From Citromicrobium sp. (GTDB lineage Bacteria > Pseudomonadota > Alphaproteobacteria > Sphingomonadales > Sphingomonadaceae): DNA of 64,000 nt. Location of the stretch: contig PBYQ01000002.1 in assembly GCA_002729695.1 (NCBI GenBank), forward strand, positions 41,170-105,169, given 5' to 3'. The notes beneath the pieces were generated by a model, which was not told where the DNA came from, searched no databases, and was given only the letters and a program-made list of their open reading frames with translations. The translations under genes and the position numbers were made by a program. Below, piece by piece: positions 27,231 through 34,839 of the stretch. Within the stretch, counting starts at the first letter, position 1, and each line of letters begins with the position of its first letter.

Positions 27231-28469
27231 ATGGTTCAACGCTTCGCCCTTCTCCTCGCGCCGCTGGCGGTGCTTGCTGCCGTAGCGCTCGCCCCGCAGG
27301 TACGCAGCCAGCAGGGCCTGGGTGCGTTCGAGACCACCGACGAGGTGCGCGCCGCGATCCAGCGCGCCGAGCGCGCGTCGCAGCAGGCAGCCAAACGGGG
27401 CCGCTCGCTCGAAGCTGCCGCCGCGCAAGCCAAGGTGGAGGCGGACAAGATCGCCAGCCAGTCCGCCGCGCTCGCCGCGCGAATCCAGGAAACCGAGGCG
27501 GAGATCGCCGTCGCGAAGGGGCAGCTGACGCTGATCCGGCGGCAGCAGGACGCGCTTAATGCGCGGCTGGGCGAGCGGCGCGAGCCGCTGATCCGTCTGA
27601 CCGGCGCATTGCAGAATTTTTCCCGTCGGCCGCTGGTGCTGTCGGTTTTCCGGCCCGGATCGATCCGCGAGAGCATGTATCTGCGCGCCGTGCTTGAAAC
27701 GACGATCCCCCAAGTCCGGGGCCGCACCGCCGCACTGCGCAGCGAGATCGACCGCAGCCGCGGCCTGCGCCGGAAGGCCGAAACCGTGTTGACGGGGCTC
27801 GCCGAGGAAGAAGAGCGCCTGGCGACGCGCCGGAGCCAACTTGCCGCGATCGAGACGCGTAAGCGGCTGGCCGCACGTCGGCGTGGGGGAGAGGCCGATC
27901 GACAGGAGGAGCGCGCCCTTGCCTATGCCGAACAGGCGCGCGATCTCGATGGCCTGGTGGCGCGGATCGATGCCGCAGGTACGCTGCGTGAAGAGCTCGC
28001 CGAATTGCCCGGACCGCTGATCCGTCCCGCGCAGCCCGCACAGGCGCGCGCGCCGGGGAACGCCCAGCGCCTTCCGCCCGCGACGAAACAGGCTGCGCAA
28101 CCGCCTGCCGGGCTCCGCTTGCCGGTCGACGGGCGGACGCTGCGTGGATTCGGGTCGGTCGATTCCAGCGGGGGCCGCTCCGAAGGGGTGACGATTCGCG
28201 CGGCGGGTGGCGCGCAAGTCGTGACCCCGGCTCCCGGTCGGGTGGCCTTTGCCGGTCCCTTCAGGGGATACGACCGGATCGTGATCATCGAACATCCCGA
28301 CGGCTGGACCAGCCTGATTACCGGTCTTGCCCGCACCGATGTGGGCGTGGGAGACGAACTGGTCGAAGGTGCGCCGCTCGGTGTGGCCCCGCCGCGAGGT
28401 GGCCCGGTCGGGTTCGAACTGCGTCTCGGCGGGCGTCCGGCCAATCCTCTCGATCATCTCGGCCGGTAA
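27231..28469 (+). CDS. envC: murein hydrolase activator EnvC (degenerate LytM domain)
   Basis: Periplasmic activator of amidases at the division site. A 412-residue protein with a signal peptide (LLAPLAVLAAVALAPQVRSQ region), a long coiled coil (about 45-220) and a C-terminal LytM-like domain. That domain lacks the zinc ligands: HxxxD is SEGVT and HxH is VGFEL. This fits EnvC, which has no hydrolase activity itself. The following gene in the run is ctpA, the usual alphaproteobacterial order. A terminal amidase partner is not in the window. Confidence 0.88.
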   Translation: MVQRFALLLAPLAVLAAVALAPQVRSQQGLGAFETTDEVRAAIQRAERASQQAAKRGRSLEAAAAQAKVEADKIASQSAALAARIQETEAEIAVAKGQLTLIRRQQDALNARLGERREPLIRLTGALQNFSRRPLVLSVFRPGSIRESMYLRAVLETTIPQVRGRTAALRSEIDRSRGLRRKAETVLTGLAEEEERLATRRSQLAAIETRKRLAARRRGGEADRQEERALAYAEQARDLDGLVARIDAAGTLREELAELPGPLIRPAQPAQARAPGNAQRLPPATKQAAQPPAGLRLPVDGRTLRGFGSVDSSGGRSEGVTIRAAGGAQVVTPAPGRVAFAGPFRGYDRIVIIEHPDGWTSLITGLARTDVGVGDELVEGAPLGVAPPRGGPVGFELRLGGRPANPLDHLGR

Positions 28470-28547
28470 AGTCCCGCGCTGAAACGCATCGTACCCCGCA
28501 CAACGGCCATCTGGCGTTAACCGCTCGTGCGCGATAGACGGGGGCGA

Positions 28548-29906
28548 ATGTCCAAAAGGCTTGCCACTATGAAACTGCCCGTCGTCGCCCGCTCGCTCGC
28601 GTTTGTCTCCGCGCTCGCCATGGTCCCGATTGCCACCGCCGGGATGGCGCAGGTCGACAGCCGCGTCGCGCCTGAATTCGCCAAGCTGTTCGCGACCTAC
28701 CAGCGGATCAAGGCGAGCTATGTCGATCCGGTCGACGACGACAAGCTGATCCGTGGCGCGATCGACGGCATGCTCGCCAGCCTCGATCCGCATTCCGCCT
28801 ATCTCGACGGAGCCGACCTCCAGCGCCTCGAGACGCTGATCGACGGCAATTACTCGGGCCTTGGCCTGTCGGTCGTGATGGAAGAGGGCGCAGTCAAGGT
28901 CGTCAGCCCGTTCCGCGGCAGCCCCGCCGAAAAGGCCGGGATCAAGGCGGGCGACTTCATCACCCATCTGAATGGAAAGCTGATCTACGGCGGCGATCTG
29001 GACGATGCGGTGTCCCAGATGCGCGGCCCTGCGGGCACGTCGATCAACCTGACGATCTTCCGCCCGGGCAGCGAGGAGCCAATCGAAACCACCGTGACGC
29101 GCGGCGTGATCGAGCTCGAGCCGGTGACCCATACCGTCGCCGACGGGGGTATCGGGATTATTACCGTCAACGAATTCTCGCGCGATGTCGGGGCCGATGT
29201 CTACGCTGCGTGGGGTGAGATCCAGAAGGAAGTCGGCGGCAAGGTCAACGGCCTGATCCTCGACTTGCGGTCCAACCCCGGCGGTTCGCTCGACGAGGCG
29301 GTCGCGCTGTCGGACCTGTTCCTCGACGAAGGCCGGATCGTGTCGCAGCGCGGACGGGCCCGGGGTGAATCGATCACCTACAATTCGGAAACGATGTTCC
29401 GCGGGCAGATCGCCCCCAACGTGCCGCTGATCGTGCTGATCGACGCGGGCTCCGCCTCGGCGAGCGAGATCGTCGCCGGCGCATTGCAGGATCACCGCCG
29501 CGCGCTGATCATGGGCGAACGCAGCTTCGGCAAGGGCAGCGTCCAGTCGCTCGTCCCGCTGGGCGACGATGCCGCGCTCAAGCTGACCACCGCGCGCTAC
29601 TATACGCCTTCGGGCCATTCGGTGCAGGAAGGCGGGATCAAGCCCGACATCCGCGTGCCGCAGATCTCGGACCCCGATATGGAGCGGCGGATGAAGTATC
29701 AGCTGCGCGAAAGCGACCTGCGCGGGCACCTGATCAACGAGGCCGACCTGAAGGACGACGATCTTGAACGCGACCTCAAGGCGGATCCGCGTTTCTCGCA
29801 GACGTCGGAACAGCTGAAGGAGCAGGGGATCGAGGATTTCCAGCTCGACTACGCGATCAAGACGCTGCGCCGGACTACCGCGAGTTCGGTTGCGCTGCTG
29901 AAATAG
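28548..29906 (+). CDS. ctpA: carboxyl-terminal processing protease CtpA (S41)
   Basis: Periplasmic serine protease that trims or degrades proteins from the C terminus. A 452-residue precursor with a signal peptide (about 8-35), a PDZ domain (about 90-175, including YSGLGLSVVMEEG) and the S41 catalytic core. The catalytic serine lies in GSASASEI (about residue 302) and the general-base lysine is Lys329 in SFGKGSV. The ATG at 28548 has a G-rich ribosome site (ACGGGGGCG). An ATG at 28569 is also possible. It lies between envC and dsbB. Confidence 0.94.
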   Translation: MSKRLATMKLPVVARSLAFVSALAMVPIATAGMAQVDSRVAPEFAKLFATYQRIKASYVDPVDDDKLIRGAIDGMLASLDPHSAYLDGADLQRLETLIDGNYSGLGLSVVMEEGAVKVVSPFRGSPAEKAGIKAGDFITHLNGKLIYGGDLDDAVSQMRGPAGTSINLTIFRPGSEEPIETTVTRGVIELEPVTHTVADGGIGIITVNEFSRDVGADVYAAWGEIQKEVGGKVNGLILDLRSNPGGSLDEAVALSDLFLDEGRIVSQRGRARGESITYNSETMFRGQIAPNVPLIVLIDAGSASASEIVAGALQDHRRALIMGERSFGKGSVQSLVPLGDDAALKLTTARYYTPSGHSVQEGGIKPDIRVPQISDPDMERRMKYQLRESDLRGHLINEADLKDDDLERDLKADPRFSQTSEQLKEQGIEDFQLDYAIKTLRRTTASSVALLK

Positions 29907-29922
29907 GCGGGAGCGCGAAGGC

Positions 29923-30393
29923 ATGATCGATACGCCGTCCGCCCGCGCCGCGCGCTGGATCGTTTTGCTGGCGCCTGCGCTGCTGCTCGGCGGAGCCTAT
30001 GTCAGCCAGTATGGCTTCGGGCTCTACCCCTGCGAGATGTGCTGGTGGCAACGGTATCCGCATTTTGTCGCACTCGCTTTCGCGGTTCTGGCCTTCATCG
30101 CCCCTCCGCATCGGTTGTGGGTGGCGCTCGGCGCGCTGGCGATCATCGCTTCGGGCCTGATCGGCGGCTTCCACGCCGGGGTCGAATATGGCTGGTGGGA
30201 AGGCGTCACGAAATGCGCCTCCATCCCGCATGCAGGCGGTGGGAGTGCGATGGACGCTATCCTCGCGACGCCGCTCATTCGGTGCGACACGGCACAATGG
30301 ACGCTGCTGGGCGTTTCGCTGGCAGGGTTCAATTTCATCATCTCGTGCGCGGCGGGCATCGCTGCGCTCGTGCTGCTCGCAAGGAAACGATAA
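29923..30393 (+). CDS. dsbB: disulfide bond formation protein B
   Basis: Inner-membrane oxidase that reoxidises DsbA and passes electrons to ubiquinone. The 156-residue protein has four hydrophobic helices, the first cysteine pair CEMC after helix 1, and a second periplasmic pair (TKCASIP and LIRCDTA). The CEMCWWQR box is the family signature. The start has GGGAG 9 bases upstream and lies 16 bases after the ctpA stop, so it is in the same operon. A matching dsbA is not in the window. Confidence 0.93.
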   Translation: MIDTPSARAARWIVLLAPALLLGGAYVSQYGFGLYPCEMCWWQRYPHFVALAFAVLAFIAPPHRLWVALGALAIIASGLIGGFHAGVEYGWWEGVTKCASIPHAGGGSAMDAILATPLIRCDTAQWTLLGVSLAGFNFIISCAAGIAALVLLARKR

Positions 30394-30399
30394 AGCGCC

Positions 30400-30918
30400 A
30401 TGAAAGACGAGATCGAACGGATGATCCGGGTCGACCAGGCCGGCGAATTCGGTGCCACGCGCATTTATGGCGGGCAGCTCGCGGTCATGGGCGATCGCGC
30501 ACCCAACTCGGGCGAGATCGCGGCGATGGCCCGGCAGGAAGACGATCACCATGAAGCCTTCAACGCGCTGATGGCACAGCGCGGAGTGCGCCCCACTGCG
30601 CTGCACCCGGTCTGGTCGGTTGCAGGCTACGCACTCGGGGCGGCGACCGCGCTGATCGGTCCGAAGGCGGCGATGGCGTGCACGGCAGCGGTCGAGACCG
30701 AAATCGACCTCCACTATTCGCGGCAGCTCGACCGTCTCGACGAGACCGACGAAGATCCCGAACTGCGCGACATGATCGAACGCTTCCGCGAGGACGAGCG
30801 AGAGCATCACGACGCCGCGATCGCCGCCGGGGCCGAGCAGGCACCCGCCTACCCGCTGCTCTCCGCCGCGATCCGGCTTGGCTGCCGCGCAGCCATCCGG
30901 CTCAGCGAACGCGTCTGA
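30400..30918 (+). CDS. coq7: demethoxyubiquinone hydroxylase (COQ7 family)
   Basis: Carries out the last ring hydroxylation in ubiquinone synthesis with a diiron centre, at the membrane face. The 172-residue protein has Glu16 (QAGEFGA), Glu47 and His50 in QEDDHHEAF, then VETEIDLHY and EDEREHHDA: the two ExxH carboxylate-histidine sets of the diiron site. It starts 6 bases after dsbB. Pairing with dsbB is functionally coherent, since DsbB needs ubiquinone. The operon probably ends here. Confidence 0.94.
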   Translation: MKDEIERMIRVDQAGEFGATRIYGGQLAVMGDRAPNSGEIAAMARQEDDHHEAFNALMAQRGVRPTALHPVWSVAGYALGAATALIGPKAAMACTAAVETEIDLHYSRQLDRLDETDEDPELRDMIERFREDEREHHDAAIAAGAEQAPAYPLLSAAIRLGCRAAIRLSERV

Positions 30919-30939
30919 GGCGCGGGAACCCAGACGCAC

Positions 30940-30992
30940 CGTCGATAGCTTCAGTCATGGTTCAGCCATTCACGCCGTTTATGCTATCGACG
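30940..30992. repeat. 10-base inverted repeat with nested hairpin
   Basis: CGTCGATAGC (30940-30949) and its perfect complement GCTATCGACG (30983-30992) enclose 33 bases, which contain a smaller hairpin ATGG (30957-30960) with CCAT (30966-30969). It lies 22 bases after coq7 and 37 before the next gene. No T-run follows. It could be a coq7-operon terminator, a 5' leader structure or an operator. Confidence 0.45.
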
Positions 30993-31028
30993 AAGGCACA
31001 CGCATTCCCCAAGCCGCAGAGGCCCCAG

Positions 31029-31589
31029 ATGAAGAATATCGCAATCGCTACATTCGCCGCTTTGGCTGCATTCGCGGGCACTACGTCCGCTTCCGCGCAG
31101 GACGATGCAGGCGACCGGGTCAACATGGTAATCGTCTATGGCGAAGATCCGTGCCCGCCCGCCGTAGATGGCGAGATTGTGGTCTGCGCCGTGGTCGACG
31201 AGAGCGAGCGCTACCGTATCCCCGAATCGCTGCGCTATAGCGACGATCCGGCGAACACGGCGTGGGCGCAGCGCGTCGAAGCCTTCAAATTCGTCGGCGA
31301 TTTCGGTGCGATGAGTTGCTCACCCACGGGTGCCATGGGCTTCACCGGCTGCACGCAGAAGATGATCGATGCCGCCTACGAGGCACGCGAAGGCGGCTCC
31401 GCCGCACGCTTCAGCCAGCTGATCGCCGAAGCGCGGGCCGAGCGCCTGTCGACCATCGACGAGGATGCGGCTGCCGAGCAGGCGCGGGGGGAGATGATCG
31501 AGCGCGAATATATGGAACGGCTCGAAAAGGAACGTGAGTCCGAAGTAGCCGAAACGCCGCTGCCCAAACCCAGCGCGTCGGACGACTAG
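31029..31589 (+). CDS. secreted or periplasmic protein, unknown function
   Basis: A 186-residue protein with a signal peptide (MKNIAIATFAALAAFAGTTS, then ASA). The mature part has four cysteines in two pairs (DPCPP...VVCAV and MSCSP...TGCTQ), which could form disulfides in the periplasm. VDESERYRIPESLRY is a distinctive segment. The last 60 residues are a charged helix ending in a Pro/Lys tail. I recognise it only as a kind of protein common in Sphingomonadales. Its 3' end overlaps the convergent glycosyltransferase gene by 4 bases, marking the edge of the polysaccharide locus. Confidence 0.72.
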   Translation: MKNIAIATFAALAAFAGTTSASAQDDAGDRVNMVIVYGEDPCPPAVDGEIVVCAVVDESERYRIPESLRYSDDPANTAWAQRVEAFKFVGDFGAMSCSPTGAMGFTGCTQKMIDAAYEAREGGSAARFSQLIAEARAERLSTIDEDAAAEQARGEMIEREYMERLEKERESEVAETPLPKPSASDD

Positions 31590-32545
31590 TCCTTCGCTCG
31601 GGTGCGTATCTTGTCGACGATGGCGAGCGGTAGAGCCGCCGGAATCACCAGCGCCTGAATCAAGCCTTGCGGTTTGCACGGGGTGCGGCCTGACAATCGC
31701 GCGTGCCACCAGAACCGTGCGTAGTTCACCAGCGACCGCAAGCGCGTGGGCATCCTGGCCGAATTGCGGAAAATCGATTGGTACGTGAATGTGGCTCCGA
31801 CCGGAGAATCCATTCGTTGTCGCAGGATGGTCGCCGAGAGCCCATCGGGCTGATATTCGACCGCGACACAGACGGCATCCGACAAATACGCGCCGACCCC
31901 GGCCGGGAGGTTGTGCACGAGCGATGCTTCGGCGAGAAATTTCTCGTCCCCGAATTCTCGCAGCGCGATCGGTTGCAGGCTTTTGTGGAATGCGCAGGTA
32001 CAGTCGAAATCGGGCTCTGTATCGTATCTTTCCGACACATCGACACGGCGATTGGGCTGCCGGAAGCGGTATTGTCTATCCCGATCGATCACCTTGATCG
32101 GCATGAAGGCGATTTTCGCATTCGCCCGACGTGCGGCCTGCAGCGTGTCATGAAGACGGCGCAGGCCCCCTTCCATCAGCCAGTCGTCACTATCGATGAT
32201 TGCAACCCAATCGCCGGTCGCAAGCGCAAACCCCCGGTTGAGCGCACGGTGCTTCCCGCCATGCTGGATCTTCTCGTAGCGGATCGGGAAATCGGATCGC
32301 TCCGCCCACCCGACCACCAGCCGCGCAGTTTCGTCGCGCGATCCATCGTCGATCACCAGCCATTCGACATCGAGCCCCGCGCTGACCTGGCTGGCTATGG
32401 ATTCATGCAAGCGTGGTAGCAGGCACGCGCGATCCCACGTTGGAGTAAGGATCGTGATGCCGAACCGTTCTCCCGTGCGGGCGCCGCCTGCGAGCGAGGC
32501 ATGCTGTTCCTGGCCCGATCCGTGCGAGATTTCCGGAGTTTCCAA
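31586..32545 (-). CDS. GT2 family glycosyltransferase
   Basis: A 319-residue GT-A enzyme. It has ITILTPTWDRACLLPRLHES at the start of the fold, the nucleotide motif VIDDGSRDET, and the metal-binding DXD as IIDSDDW. A C-terminal hydrophobic patch may touch the membrane. It is the last gene of the polysaccharide locus on the minus strand, separated from the EpsG-like gene by 168 bases. It presumably adds one sugar to the lipid-linked repeat unit; donor and acceptor are unknown. Confidence 0.87.
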   Translation of the reverse strand: METPEISHGSGQEQHASLAGGARTGERFGITILTPTWDRACLLPRLHESIASQVSAGLDVEWLVIDDGSRDETARLVVGWAERSDFPIRYEKIQHGGKHRALNRGFALATGDWVAIIDSDDWLMEGGLRRLHDTLQAARRANAKIAFMPIKVIDRDRQYRFRQPNRRVDVSERYDTEPDFDCTCAFHKSLQPIALREFGDEKFLAEASLVHNLPAGVGAYLSDAVCVAVEYQPDGLSATILRQRMDSPVGATFTYQSIFRNSARMPTRLRSLVNYARFWWHARLSGRTPCKPQGLIQALVIPAALPLAIVDKIRTRAKD

Positions 32546-32597
32546 TCGACCCTGTCACGCCCGAGGCAAAGTTCGGCGCCCGGCGCCTTCGGTTGTC

Positions 32598-32621
32598 GGG
32601 CGTAAAACTGTCGTTACGCCC
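32598..32621. terminator. hairpin between EpsG-like and GT2 genes
   Basis: GGGCGTAA (32598-32605) and TTACGCCC (32614-32621) form a perfect 8-base stem with an 8-base loop. It lies in the 168-base gap after the EpsG-like gene on the minus strand. No T-run is present on that strand, so it may attenuate transcription into the last glycosyltransferase rather than end it. Confidence 0.4.
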
Positions 32622-32713
32622 TTTGAAGCTACGTCAACGAGTTGCGCGCAATCGCCACCGCCCATTTACTGGCCGTCTAGTCAAACAGACGCACCTTCGC
32701 AATTGCACAGCGC

Positions 32714-33772
32714 TCAATAGAAAATGCCCAACCGCGATTCCTGTGTGCCGAACAGCCACGTAAGGTAGGGAGCGTAGCAGTAGGAAAAATGGGACGAGAG
32801 CAAGCTCCAAACCAGCAACACACCCACCAAGGCAATGTACGGCAGCCATGCGATTACGGGTTTGTCCCTAAATTGCTCGAAATAGGGCAGGCGGGCGAGG
32901 ATCGTCGCTTGCAAGGGCATGATGTAGTAGGCGTAGCGATCCCCGATCACGGTCGAAAAGATTACCAAGGGTATCGTCATGATCATCAGGACAGAAGCGA
33001 TCAGCACGAGCGGGTGCGATCTGGGGTGTTTTTCCCGCCAGCTGCGGTTCAACAGCAGCAGGTACGCCAGACCGGTGATGGCCAGTGTGCCCGTCCTGAG
33101 ATAGGCTCCGCTCGCTTCGATATCGGTTCCAAGATACCGCTGGGCAGCGATTTGGGCGCTATCGCTGCCGGCGAACAGGAAAACGGCCGGGACGACGACG
33201 ACGAGCGCGCTTGCGACCATTCGCCAACTCAGTTCGCGGCCGATGAAGAGCGCAAGGATCACGAACGGCAGCGCACTCGTATGAAATCCGGCCGCGATCA
33301 GAACGAGGATCACGTATCGGATGGTCTTCCTGTCCACAAAGGCAAGATAGGCGTAGCAAATGATGCCGATCGCGACACTTTGCCGGATGGCAGACATCGG
33401 CATGTTGAGAATCAGGATCGGGAACACCAGCGCAAGGAAGGCGGTAGGGTTCGGCTCCCGCCGCGCAATGGCGTGGATGCCTGCAAAAAATGGGATCGCG
33501 GCCACAACGTTCAGCCACTGATATTCCAGCCCTATCTGGTGCTGCAGGAAAAAGATCGGTCGCCACAAAGGTTCGCGGCTGAACAGAGCGTCTTTCAGCG
33601 TATCGCCTTGCCAAAACCGGTACTGATAAAGGTATCCGTGCCAGTCGCATCCGACCTCCCATCGGAAAGCGACGAACAGATAGAGCGCGACCAGCGCCGG
33701 CACGTACGTCTCTTTCGGTCGCGACTGCGCGAGCACCGCAAGGACCAGGAAGATCGCAATATATAACATCAA
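32714..33772 (-). CDS. EpsG family polysaccharide polymerase candidate
   Basis: A 352-residue membrane protein with about 10 hydrophobic helices. The segments RWEVGCDWHGYLYQYRFW and MPMSAIRQSVAIGIICYAY are typical of EpsG, which act like Wzy in joining repeat units in the periplasm. Its ATG overlaps the stop of the GT4 gene by 4 bases, so it is coupled to it. A second polymerase/ligase-type protein is encoded at 54918-56405, so the division of work between them is unclear. Confidence 0.82.
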   Translation of the reverse strand: MMLYIAIFLVLAVLAQSRPKETYVPALVALYLFVAFRWEVGCDWHGYLYQYRFWQGDTLKDALFSREPLWRPIFFLQHQIGLEYQWLNVVAAIPFFAGIHAIARREPNPTAFLALVFPILILNMPMSAIRQSVAIGIICYAYLAFVDRKTIRYVILVLIAAGFHTSALPFVILALFIGRELSWRMVASALVVVVPAVFLFAGSDSAQIAAQRYLGTDIEASGAYLRTGTLAITGLAYLLLLNRSWREKHPRSHPLVLIASVLMIMTIPLVIFSTVIGDRYAYYIMPLQATILARLPYFEQFRDKPVIAWLPYIALVGVLLVWSLLSSHFSYCYAPYLTWLFGTQESRLGIFY

Positions 33773-34839
33773 TCAATACCTTCGACACAGGCCGCAAGCA
33801 GGCTTGAGACACGCTCCTGCTGACTTTGCAAACTGTACCTCTGAAGCACTTTTCGGCAGCCCACCGCGCCCATGGTCGACCGCAAATCGCGATCGCGCAG
33901 CAGGCGTTCGAGTGCAATGCGCCAATCCTCGCTGCTATCGGCGAGAAACCCGTTGACGCCGTGTTCCACGATCTCGCGATTGACTCCCACGGGCGAGGCA
34001 ACCACCGGCTTGGCGCATGCCATGTACTGGATCAGCTTGTAGCCGCATTTGCCTAGCGCCCAAGGCGTTTCATTGAGCGGCATGATCCCGATATCGAATC
34101 CATGGATCTGGTCGATCTCGGCAGCTTCGCTCCACTCCAGCGTATCGACCAGCGGATGCACGTCGCGAGCGCCCGAGCCGATGACGGTAATCCTTGCCCC
34201 ATGTTGCTCGGCGAGGGTGGTCAACAACGGCAGCATCGGGACCAGGTATTCGCGCCAAGTGCTCGGCGTGCCGACCCAGCCGATCCGGGTGGCCGTATCG
34301 GAACGGGGCGCACTCGGGGTGCGGTATGCGTCTGCATCGACCACGGTCGGCACGATCTCGACATGTGAGGCTCCGGCCGACTTCGCGCGAACGGCAAGAT
34401 ATTCGTTGCCGGCAAGCACCAGCGACGCATGCTGCATGATCCTGTCGATCTTCTGCCCGAGCACCCGGCGAACCGCAGCGCGCGGATGCAGATCGTAGGA
34501 ATGAAAGACGGCATCGTCGTAATCGGCGACAATCGGAGTCCGAGCGGGCAACAGCCGCCTTTCGATTGCTGCCGGGATCATCGGGAGCGCTTCTTTTTCC
34601 AGCCAGATGAGATCGGGCTTGGGCCTCGCACGCAATTGGCCCAACCGACGGGCATAGGCTGCCGCGACCTGCGAACGGGTTCCTTCGCCAGCATACTGCG
34701 CGGTCAGATAGGCGTCATCGAAAAAGGGGGCGATCGACACATCCCAGCCATGCGCCTCCAGCCAGGGCACATACTGGAACATGCGTACCCGACTGGATGC
34801 GCCCTTGCGCCCGTAGCGCGAGAGGATCTGCAGCCTCAC
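33769..34839 (-). CDS. GT4-like glycosyltransferase
   Basis: A 356-residue GT-B glycosyltransferase. The C-terminal half has GIMPLNETPWALGKCGYKLI and CAKPVVASPVGVNREIVEHG, the usual donor-site layout with the first glutamate replaced. I start it at the GTG at 34839, which overlaps the asparagine-synthase stop (GTGA). A longer open frame to 35001 has Arg-rich non-conserved sequence. It is embedded in a coupled gene run, so it likely adds a sugar to the same repeat unit. Confidence 0.84.
   Translation of the reverse strand: MRLQILSRYGRKGASSRVRMFQYVPWLEAHGWDVSIAPFFDDAYLTAQYAGEGTRSQVAAAYARRLGQLRARPKPDLIWLEKEALPMIPAAIERRLLPARTPIVADYDDAVFHSYDLHPRAAVRRVLGQKIDRIMQHASLVLAGNEYLAVRAKSAGASHVEIVPTVVDADAYRTPSAPRSDTATRIGWVGTPSTWREYLVPMLPLLTTLAEQHGARITVIGSGARDVHPLVDTLEWSEAAEIDQIHGFDIGIMPLNETPWALGKCGYKLIQYMACAKPVVASPVGVNREIVEHGVNGFLADSSEDWRIALERLLRDRDLRSTMGAVGCRKVLQRYSLQSQQERVSSLLAACVEGID

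Noticed and set aside
27231..28469. Active M23 endopeptidase
   Set aside because: Both zinc motifs are missing (SEGVT and VGFEL in their places), so it is an EnvC-type activator.
25737..29924. Open frame of about 1395 codons on the minus strand opposite nadD to ctpA
   Set aside because: It spans five clearly recognisable plus-strand genes; its composition is low-complexity Arg/Asp/His and fits no family.
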